IMG/VR virus record: IMGVR_UViG_3300032245_000585
Coordinates: 1-34,129 of that record
Length of the DNA: 34,129 bases
Source: a virus
Strand: one strand, 5' to 3'
Shown here: piece by piece, positions 5,162 to 10,096 of the stretch
Layout: every line of letters begins with the position of its first letter
How positions within the stretch are numbered: the stretch's first letter is position 1
Made by a program: the position numbers and the translations under genes
The notes under the pieces: model-generated
The model's input: only the letters and a program-made list of their open reading frames with translations
Told to the model about the DNA's origin: nothing
Databases searched by the model: none

Positions 5162-5186
5162 GTTACTTGTTAAGTTGGCTTAATAT
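5158..5186 (+). promoter_or_regulatory. Rightward early promoter 1
   Basis: -35 TTGCGT (5158-5163), 17-base spacer, -10 TAATAT (5181-5186). The predicted start, seven bases after the -10, is 5193, the A of an ATGCCCTAG mini-frame. O2 overlaps the -35, and O3 fills the spacer and reaches into the -10. Confidence 0.7.
5170..5183. promoter_or_regulatory. Operator O3
   Basis: TTAAG-TTGG-CTTAA: arms are perfectly inverted around four bases. It is identical over 14 bases to O4 at 6068-6081 and holds the same position relative to its promoter's -10. Confidence 0.75.
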
Positions 5187-5192
5187 TCACCC

Positions 5193-5201
5193 ATGCCCTA
5201 G
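5193..5201 (+). other. Met-Pro-stop mini-frame at the predicted 5' end of the transcript
   Basis: ATGCCCTAG begins on the predicted first transcribed base, with no ribosome site before it. The same element (ATGCCCTAA) sits at the same place after the second rightward promoter (6091-6099). It may be a leaderless minigene or simply a conserved start of transcript. Confidence 0.4.
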
Positions 5202-5235
5202 CAAATTGCACGGGGTCTTTTAAAAGGAAATCCAA

Positions 5236-5784
5236 ATGTCAAACGTTCAATATTTCTCTTGTGCCGAAACTGCAAAATTGGTTCGCGTTGCTCTCAAAGA
5301 ATCTTTCCCTGGTGTCAAGTTCAGCGTCAAATCCAGCGTCTATTCCGGCGGCGCCAGCATCAACATTCGTTATGAAAACGGCCCAACATACAACCAGGTT
5401 AAGGCCGTTGTCGGTATGTTCGAAGGCGCCTATTTCGACGGCATGACAGATTACAAAGGCTTGAATTACGGCAGCATGGACGGCAACGAAGTTCGGTTTG
5501 GCGCTGACTTCATTTTCGTGAATCGCAAGTTCACCAAAGCATTTTTGGAAGGCGCGGTCGAAGCGGCTTGCAAATACTACGGTTATGCAATGCCAGTTGT
5601 CACCGAAGGTTACGACGGCGCTTACATCGCCGACCGGCTCGATTACGAAACCAACCGCCGCGTCATGGCCAAGATTGAGGAAATCAGCCTTTGCGATACC
5701 AAGGAAAGCGCCACATTGGCCCGCGTCGGCTTCCTGGGCGACGACGGTTACGGTTGGAACGCTGTTGGCCGCAAGGCCGCATAA
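5236..5784 (+). CDS. LPD29-like domain protein
   Basis: A 182-aa protein. The stretch ETAKLVRVALKESFPGVKF, then SVYSGGASINIRY, and later GMFEGAYFDGMTDY match the large polyvalent-protein-associated domain LPD29. That domain is found alone in phages and fused into large phage and plasmid proteins; its biochemical role is unknown. It is the first gene of the rightward early block. An AAGGAA site lies six bases before the ATG, and a ~42-base leader separates it from promoter 1. An open frame exists on the opposite strand over the same bases but has no regulatory signals and is treated as a shadow. Confidence 0.8.
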   Translation: MSNVQYFSCAETAKLVRVALKESFPGVKFSVKSSVYSGGASINIRYENGPTYNQVKAVVGMFEGAYFDGMTDYKGLNYGSMDGNEVRFGADFIFVNRKFTKAFLEGAVEAACKYYGYAMPVVTEGYDGAYIADRLDYETNRRVMAKIEEISLCDTKESATLARVGFLGDDGYGWNAVGRKAA

Positions 5785-5794
5785 AGGGAACGCC

Positions 5795-5893
5795 ATGAAC
5801 CGCGAACCGACAGATTGGGAAGTTGTGTTGATAACGCTGGTGGCAGCACCGGTTATTTATGTGTTGATATGGCTTGCAATGGCCATCTTTTAA
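5795..5893 (+). CDS. 32-aa single-pass membrane microprotein
   Basis: A charged N-terminus (MNREPTDWE) leads into one membrane segment, about residues 10-32 (LITLVAAPVIYVLIWLAMAIF). An AAGGGAA site lies four to five bases before the ATG, and it is spaced 10 bases after the preceding stop. Early phage membrane microproteins sometimes alter host membrane functions, but the sequence gives no specific role. Confidence 0.7.
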   Translation: MNREPTDWEVVLITLVAAPVIYVLIWLAMAIF

Positions 5894-5903
5894 GGGGAAC
5901 GAA

Positions 5904-6050
5904 ATGACAGTAAGAATCACCAGGGTGCATCGCGGCGGCCGCGTGTTCTACGCCGCCACCGTCAGCGGCGTTTACCTGGAACGCGCCAGCCTGGCCGAAT
6001 TGCGGGAAGCCATCGCAGTTCGTGAAAGTTTTGCAAGAATATTTGCATAA
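5904..6050 (+). CDS. Hypothetical 48-aa basic protein
   Basis: A 48-aa protein, MTVRITRVHRGGRVFYAATVSG, then SLAELREAIAVRESF. It reads as a short beta-hairpin followed by a helix, with a net positive charge. AAGGGGAA precedes the ATG by a few bases and the gene follows the membrane microprotein by 10 bases. Not recognised; a nucleic-acid-binding role would be a guess from charge. Confidence 0.7.
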   Translation: MTVRITRVHRGGRVFYAATVSGVYLERASLAELREAIAVRESFARIFA

Positions 6051-6054
6051 AGTG

Positions 6055-6084
6055 TTGACACGGCCAGTTAAGTTGGCTTAAAAT
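6055..6084 (+). promoter_or_regulatory. Rightward early promoter 2
   Basis: -35 TTGACA (6055-6060), 18-base spacer, -10 TAAAAT (6079-6084). The seventh base after the -10 is 6091, the A of ATGCCCTAA. It is placed within the block to boost the recombination genes, and its sequence from the operator to the ribosome site copies that of promoter 1. Confidence 0.75.
6068..6081. promoter_or_regulatory. Operator O4
   Basis: TTAAG-TTGG-CTTAA, identical to O3, lying in the spacer and first -10 bases of promoter 2. Confidence 0.75.
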
Positions 6085-6090
6085 CACATC

Positions 6091-6099
6091 ATGCCCTAA
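6091..6099 (+). other. Second Met-Pro-stop mini-frame at the predicted 5' end
   Basis: ATGCCCTAA on the predicted first transcribed base of promoter 2. It repeats the element at 5193-5201 with a different stop codon (TAA for TAG). Confidence 0.4.
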
Positions 6100-6124
6100 C
6101 AGGTCTTTTAAAAAGGAAATTGAA

Positions 6125-6331
6125 ATGAATTCAACCATCACCACCGCAAACCAAATTGCGACATTTACCAACCCCAATTTTGGTATTGCCTCCCTGGTAA
6201 CCCAGGTCAAAAAAGGTTATGCCGTCACGCTGTTGGACACCGACGCCGAAATGATTGTGGCCACCCGCATTTATCCCGTGGCCATGCTTGCCCAGGCCGT
6301 CAACTACGCCAAGGCAATTGCAAATGTCTAA
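6125..6331 (+). CDS. Hypothetical 68-aa protein behind promoter 2
   Basis: A 68-aa protein, polar at the N-terminus (MNSTITTANQIATFTN), then a beta-rich middle (KKGYAVTLLDTDAEMIVATRIYP) and a C-terminal helix (AMLAQAVNYAKAIANV). An AAAAAGGAAAT site precedes the ATG. It is first after promoter 2 and overlaps the next small gene by eight bases. I do not recognise a family. Confidence 0.75.
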   Translation: MNSTITTANQIATFTNPNFGIASLVTQVKKGYAVTLLDTDAEMIVATRIYPVAMLAQAVNYAKAIANV

Positions 6332-6434
6332 CTGGCCGTTTCCACCACCAGGGGGGCCGATCCCCTGGACGCGTAAGCAAGAACGCGATTACCAAAACAA
6401 AAAGCGGGACGACTTGCCCACCGCACCTTTTTGA
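6324..6434 (+). CDS. 36-aa Pro-rich microprotein
   Basis: The N-terminus is a WPFPPPGGPIPW stretch, followed by a charged segment (RKQERDYQNKKRDD). The ATG overlaps the previous stop by eight bases with AAGGCA upstream, and its stop forms a TTGA overlap with a possible TTG start of the lipoprotein gene. The double junction supports it; function unknown. Confidence 0.6.
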   Translation: MSNWPFPPPGGPIPWTRKQERDYQNKKRDDLPTAPF

Positions 6435-6445
6435 AAGTTACTGCA

Positions 6446-6784
6446 ATGAAAAAACCAATTCGTATTGATCTTGATGGCCCTTACTACCCCAAACAAACGA
6501 CGTTCCAACGCGTTTGGAATTGGCTGGTAGTGTTGTCCATCGCTGTTGTGCTTGCTGCCTGGTTGACCGGCTGCTCTACATCGGGGCCGATCATAAACAC
6601 CAGCGGCAAACAAGATTTGGTGTTGGACAAAAATGTCCAACCCATGTCGCGGAATGAAGTCGTGTCGGCCATCGGCGATTGCCAGGCCAACGGGCTTCGC
6701 GCCGTGTTGATGTACGGAAAACGCAAAGTCAACGATTACACCGCTGACGTTGTGATTGACGTTACTTGTGCCCCCAAATGGTAA
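6446..6784 (+). CDS. Early lipoprotein, 112 aa
   Basis: A 112-aa protein. Residues 24-42 are a hydrophobic export segment ending in a lipobox (LTG-Cys43), so it should be lipid-anchored in the inner or outer membrane. The mature part carries MSRNEVVSAIGDCQANGLRAVLMYGKRKVNDYTADVVIDVTC, a conserved module I recall from small proteins of related phages, with two cysteines that could pair. The ATG at 6446 has a weak GAAAG site. A TTG at 6431 overlaps the preceding stop as TTGA and would add five residues. An early lipoprotein could act in superinfection exclusion, but that is only context. Confidence 0.7.
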   Translation: MKKPIRIDLDGPYYPKQTTFQRVWNWLVVLSIAVVLAAWLTGCSTSGPIINTSGKQDLVLDKNVQPMSRNEVVSAIGDCQANGLRAVLMYGKRKVNDYTADVVIDVTCAPKW

Positions 6785-6795
6785 AGGAAACAATC

Positions 6796-7398
6796 ATGGA
6801 AACATCATTCAGCAAAGTCGCCGCGGCCCTGGTCAAAGCGCAAAAAGAATTCGGCCCCGCGCTGAAATCATCTAGCAACCCGCATTTCAAATCACGTTAC
6901 GCCGACCTGGCCGCTTGCGTTGAAGCCGTGATCGAAGGCTTGAACAACAACGGCATCGCATTGACGCAACGCGTCAGTTCATACGATAACGGCGTGATTG
7001 TCGAAACCGTGTTCATTCACGAATCCGGTGAAATCATCAACTGCGGCCAACTGCACGTTCCGGCCACCAAACAAGATGCCCAGGGTTATGGCAGCGCGTT
7101 GACGTATGCCCGCCGGTATTCGTTGATGGCAGCCTGTGGCATTGCACCGGAAGATGACGACGGCAACGCGGCCAGCAAACGCCCAACAGCGCCAGCAATC
7201 CCGACGCCCGACATTACCGATCACCTGGCAGCCATCCAGGCCAGCGCCAACAGCGACGAATTGGCCAAAGTGTTCAAGGACGCATTTGACGCTTGCCAGG
7301 GCAACCAGGCATTGCAAGCCAAAGTGATGGCAGCCAAAAAAGAACGCGTGGCCCGTGCCAAAAAAGATCAATCAACCAAAGGAAATGAAAATGTCTGA
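6796..7398 (+). CDS. erf: ERF-family single-strand annealing recombinase
   Basis: A 200-aa protein. The N-terminal two thirds carry the ERF signature: FGPALKSSSNPHFKSRYADL (about residues 17-36) and DAQGYGSALTYARRYSL (about residues 92-108). Family members anneal complementary single strands in phage recombination and genome circularisation. The C-terminal part is a charged, Ala/Lys-rich helix. The ATG at 6796 has an AAAGGAAA site; a longer frame from 6766 lacks one. It overlaps the exonuclease gene by eight bases, giving the usual annealing protein plus 5'-3' exonuclease pair, with an SSB-like gene next. Confidence 0.92.
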   Translation: METSFSKVAAALVKAQKEFGPALKSSSNPHFKSRYADLAACVEAVIEGLNNNGIALTQRVSSYDNGVIVETVFIHESGEIINCGQLHVPATKQDAQGYGSALTYARRYSLMAACGIAPEDDDGNAASKRPTAPAIPTPDITDHLAAIQASANSDELAKVFKDAFDACQGNQALQAKVMAAKKERVARAKKDQSTKGNENV

Positions 7399-8017
7399 CG
7401 AAATCGAACAACGAACCGACGAATGGTTTGCCGCCCGCCTGGGCAAAGTCACCGCGTCCAAAGTGGCCGACGTGATGGCCCGCACAAAATCGGGTTATAG
7501 CGCCAGCCGCGAAAACTACATGGCCCAATTGGTGGTCGAACAAATCACCGGCACACGCCAGGAATCGTTCACCAACAGCGCCATGCAATGGGGAACCGAC
7601 CAGGAACCCTTTGCGTCGGGCGCCTATCAGGCTGCCACCGGCAACATGGTTGACGAAATTGGATTTGTAAACCATCCGACCATTGCGATGGCTGGCGCGT
7701 CACCCGACGGCCTGATCGGCGACGACGGATGCGTGGAAATCAAATGCCCAAACACGGCCACCATGATCGAAACGCTGCTTACCGGCGCCGTGCCACAAAA
7801 GTATTTCACGCAAATGCAAATGCAAATGGCTTGCACCGGCCGCGCCTGGTGCGATTACGTGGTTTTTGATCCACGGATGCCCGCCAAAGCGCAATTGTTT
7901 ATTAAACGCGTTCCGCGTGATGACGTGTTCATTGCCGACATGGAAGCGGAAATTATCAAGTTCCTGGCCGAAACCGCGGTCAAGGTCGATCAACTGAAAA
8001 AAATCATTGGGGAATAA
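7391..8017 (+). CDS. YqaJ/lambda-type exonuclease
   Basis: A 208-aa protein of the YqaJ recombinase nuclease family: EQRTDEWFAARLGKVTASKV at the N-terminus, WGTDQEP (Glu72), SPDG (Asp106) and VEIKCP (Glu116, Lys118). These are the PD-(D/E)xK metal-binding residues of lambda Exo. It should resect double-stranded ends to make single strands for the ERF protein just upstream. The ATG at 7391 sits six bases after AGGAA, within the end of erf. Lambda Exo is 226 aa, so the length is normal. Confidence 0.92.
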   Translation: MSDEIEQRTDEWFAARLGKVTASKVADVMARTKSGYSASRENYMAQLVVEQITGTRQESFTNSAMQWGTDQEPFASGAYQAATGNMVDEIGFVNHPTIAMAGASPDGLIGDDGCVEIKCPNTATMIETLLTGAVPQKYFTQMQMQMACTGRAWCDYVVFDPRMPAKAQLFIKRVPRDDVFIADMEAEIIKFLAETAVKVDQLKKIIGE

Positions 8018-8020
8018 ATC

Positions 8021-8290
8021 ATGGCCAAACTTATCAACGAAATCACCGTAATTACCGGCACATATAACAACGCCCAAGGCCAACAAAAAAACCGTTACCA
8101 ACGCATCGGTTCAATCATTGAAACCAAAAACGGGCCAATGCTCAAAATTGACGTGATTCCGCTGAAGGAAGGCGGTTGGGACGGTTGGGCATATATCAAC
8201 GAACCACGCGAACGCGACGAACAACCGCAGCAGCGCCGCGCCCCCCAGGGCAGCGGATTCGACGACATGAACAACGACATTCCGTTCTAA
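8021..8290 (+). CDS. SSB-like single-stranded DNA-binding protein
   Basis: An 89-aa, single-domain beta-rich protein (ITVITGTYNNAQGQQKNRYQRIG, then PMLKIDVIPLKEGGWDGWAYI), with a flexible Gln/Arg-rich linker and the C-terminus DDMNNDIPF. The acidic -DIPF tip is the mark of bacterial SSB proteins, used to recruit repair and replication partners. It is shorter than E. coli SSB (178 aa), like several phage SSB-like proteins. It follows the exonuclease by three bases, completing an annealing protein, exonuclease and SSB cassette. Confidence 0.85.
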   Translation: MAKLINEITVITGTYNNAQGQQKNRYQRIGSIIETKNGPMLKIDVIPLKEGGWDGWAYINEPRERDEQPQQRRAPQGSGFDDMNNDIPF

Positions 8291-8300
8291 GGGGCTGGCC

Positions 8301-8816
8301 ATGCAATTGGATTTTTTTGGCGACGAAGGCGATTACCTGGCGCAATTGAAAACCAACTGGCGGGCCACCATTGAAGGCGACGGGGGCAATTGCCCCTGTT
8401 GCGGGAAGTGGGGCAAGGTAAGCCCCCAGGGCATGAACGAAACCCGCGCCCTGGGGCTTTTGTGGCTTTCCAGGGCCGCTTGTGATGAAGATGGATGGAT
8501 AGATATTCCCCGCACGGCCCCGCGCTGGATGCTGCGCGGCAAAACTTACACCACAACCCAACATTGGGGGTTGGTGGAATCGGCCGGAACCAGGGAAGAC
8601 AAAACCAAAAAGTCCGACGGGCTTTGGCGCCTGACGGCCAAGGGCTTGCATTTTGTCGTTGGAAGCATTACCGTTCCAAAAAAGGCATACATTTACAAAA
8701 ATGTTGTCGAAGGCTGGTCGGACGAATGCGTTTCGTTTAGGGATTGCTTTGGCCGTCATTTTGATTATGCCGAAGTGATGGCCGACAATTTCAACTTAAA
8801 TGCGATCAAACTTTAA
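8301..8816 (+). CDS. Conserved phage protein with a CPCC zinc pair
   Basis: A 171-aa protein. Near the N-terminus CPCCGKWGK (about residues 31-39) forms a half zinc site. The middle (ETRALGLLWLSRA, WIDIPRTAPRWMLRGKTYTTTQHWGLVE) and LWRLTAKGLHFV resemble a winged-helix fold with a wing-like end. I recall similar proteins encoded after SSB in other phages, with no function assigned. AAGGGG precedes the ATG. DNA binding is plausible but not shown. Confidence 0.72.
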   Translation: MQLDFFGDEGDYLAQLKTNWRATIEGDGGNCPCCGKWGKVSPQGMNETRALGLLWLSRAACDEDGWIDIPRTAPRWMLRGKTYTTTQHWGLVESAGTREDKTKKSDGLWRLTAKGLHFVVGSITVPKKAYIYKNVVEGWSDECVSFRDCFGRHFDYAEVMADNFNLNAIKL

Positions 8817-8828
8817 GGAAGACCCACC

Positions 8829-9041
8829 ATGCAACAAGAATTGCAATCAGGGGCGGGATTGCCCGAATCGTGGGTCTGTCCTTTTTGTTATACCACCGGA
8901 TGCACCACACCAGGCCAATGCAAAGAATTGGCGCTTCGTAATCATGTCCTGGATGAAGTCGCTGCGGAATTTGACAAAATGACTAGCCTGGGCGACACCG
9001 CGGCATCGTTCGCGGTGTTTGTCAGGAACATGAAACGTTAA
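8829..9041 (+). CDS. 70-aa cysteine-containing protein, end of the rightward block
   Basis: The N-terminal half has CPFCYTTGCTTPGQC (Cys17, Cys20, Cys25, Cys31), a probable compact zinc site. The C-terminal half is helical. An AAGGAAG site precedes the ATG. The stop codon overlaps the stop of the convergent endolysin gene within TTAA (9038-9041). No terminator separates the two blocks. Not a family I recognise. Confidence 0.7.
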   Translation: MQQELQSGAGLPESWVCPFCYTTGCTTPGQCKELALRNHVLDEVAAEFDKMTSLGDTAASFAVFVRNMKR

Positions 9042-9457
9042 GCAATCACGGCGCCGGTTTTTAACTGCGCCAGCGTTTGGCCGCCGGTGTATTGAAAATG
9101 TGCCAATTCACGAAACGATTTCCAACGTCCGGCCCATTCCAGGCCCGCTTCTTCACCTAGTTCACCAATACGCGCCCAAACGGGATGTGAACCATCCCAA
9201 TCGGGCTTGCCGTTGACCAGGGGAACAACATCAACCGCGCACCGCCAGTTATGCCAGGAATCGCCAGCCTTGGCGTTGGTGACGATCTTGCCTGGTGCGT
9301 TGCGCCCTTGGGAATACAACGCGTTTTGGCTTTCCTGATCGCGGTAGGTGGAAGTCACCAAAAGGTCAATACCTTCCATGTTGCATAATTTGATGAACCG
9401 TTCCACGCGTTCTTTGACCGGTGGCAACAATTCGTCCAGGCTGCGGCTGCTTATCAC
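9038..9457 (-). CDS. M15-family endolysin (L-alanyl-D-glutamate peptidase type)
   Basis: A 139-aa single-domain peptidase. Zinc ligands are visible in SWHNWRCAVD (His69, Asp76) and AHFQY (His120), with STYRDQESQ forming the usual N-terminal motif. Such enzymes cut peptide cross-links of the cell wall, and there is no signal peptide, so it needs the holin encoded next door. The GTG at 9457 was chosen because GTGA overlaps the holin stop. The frame continues open to 9529 but lacks a good start there. It is the last gene of the late block. Confidence 0.88.
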   Translation of the reverse strand: MISSRSLDELLPPVKERVERFIKLCNMEGIDLLVTSTYRDQESQNALYSQGRNAPGKIVTNAKAGDSWHNWRCAVDVVPLVNGKPDWDGSHPVWARIGELGEEAGLEWAGRWKSFRELAHFQYTGGQTLAQLKTGAVIA

Positions 9458-9858
9458 TTGGTCACGCCTTGCACTTTTTCGTATGTTCGCAAACCGCCCA
9501 AACCCAACATTCCCAAAAGCAATTGCCAAAGGTTGTCGTCAAGGCCCACCAAAGGCGGCAAAGGATGTCCAGCGGCGGCGAAAACGCCCTGGGCAATAGG
9601 ACGTACTAGGTATTGATAAAACAGCGCCAGCGCACAAACCCATCCAATGGCGGGGCGCCAACCGGCCACAAACACGGATGCGTTTTGCGCTTCGGCTTTG
9701 TTGATTTCCAATTGACCGGTTATTTGCGCCAAATCGCCGGATTGCTGCAATTTCAACAGTTCAAGTTTTGCAGTTGCTGCCTGGCTTGGATCAGGCCACA
9801 AACGATCAATTAGTTTGCCGCCAATGTCTAACGCTGCCGAAACCGGATCGAACGCCAT
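9454..9858 (-). CDS. Holin, three-TM family
   Basis: A 134-aa protein. The N-terminal helix (LDIGGKLIDRLWPDPSQAATAKLELLKL) is followed by NASVFVAGWRPAIGWVCALAL, the signature of the 3-TM phage holin family also found in gene transfer agents, and then further hydrophobic stretches (QYLVRPIAQGVFAA and LWQLLLGMLGLGGL). It should open the inner membrane to release the endolysin. AAGGGG precedes the ATG at 9858. It overlaps the endolysin start by four bases. Confidence 0.88.
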   Translation of the reverse strand: MAFDPVSAALDIGGKLIDRLWPDPSQAATAKLELLKLQQSGDLAQITGQLEINKAEAQNASVFVAGWRPAIGWVCALALFYQYLVRPIAQGVFAAAGHPLPPLVGLDDNLWQLLLGMLGLGGLRTYEKVQGVTK

Positions 9859-9859
9859 G

Positions 9860-10096
9860 TCAATGCCCCTTCATCCAACTTATTGCAAAACCGACAGCAC
9901 TTGAAATAAACGAAACAAAAGCCATGCCAGCCCAAAAGCCACCGCGGCCCTGATTGGCCAATGCCACCAGTTTTTCCAACTGACTTTCCATTTTGTCCAT
10001 TTTCTTTTCAATCGACAAAAATTGGCGTTCGTAGTCTTCAACTTTTTGCCAAAGAACGCCGTATTTCACGGGATCAATTTCGGGTTGCGCCATCAT
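9860..10096 (-). CDS. Small coiled-coil plus C-terminal membrane anchor protein
   Basis: A 78-aa protein. Residues 10-48 form a coiled coil (VEDYERQFLSIEKKMDKMESQLEKLV), and residues 54-75 a membrane segment (FWAGMAFVSFISSAVGFAISW). The plan resembles XhlA-type lysis accessory proteins. Its position between the last ejection protein and the holin supports a role in lysis, possibly as a second membrane component. The ATG overlaps the stop of the 866-aa gene (ATGA). Confidence 0.75.
   Translation of the reverse strand: MMAQPEIDPVKYGVLWQKVEDYERQFLSIEKKMDKMESQLEKLVALANQGRGGFWAGMAFVSFISSAVGFAISWMKGH

Noticed and set aside
5239-5796. Long open frame on the minus strand opposite the LPD29-like gene (185 codons)
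   Set aside because: No ribosome site or family match. The + strand frame has a strong site, a promoter and a recognised domain. The opposite frame is a by-product of codon bias.
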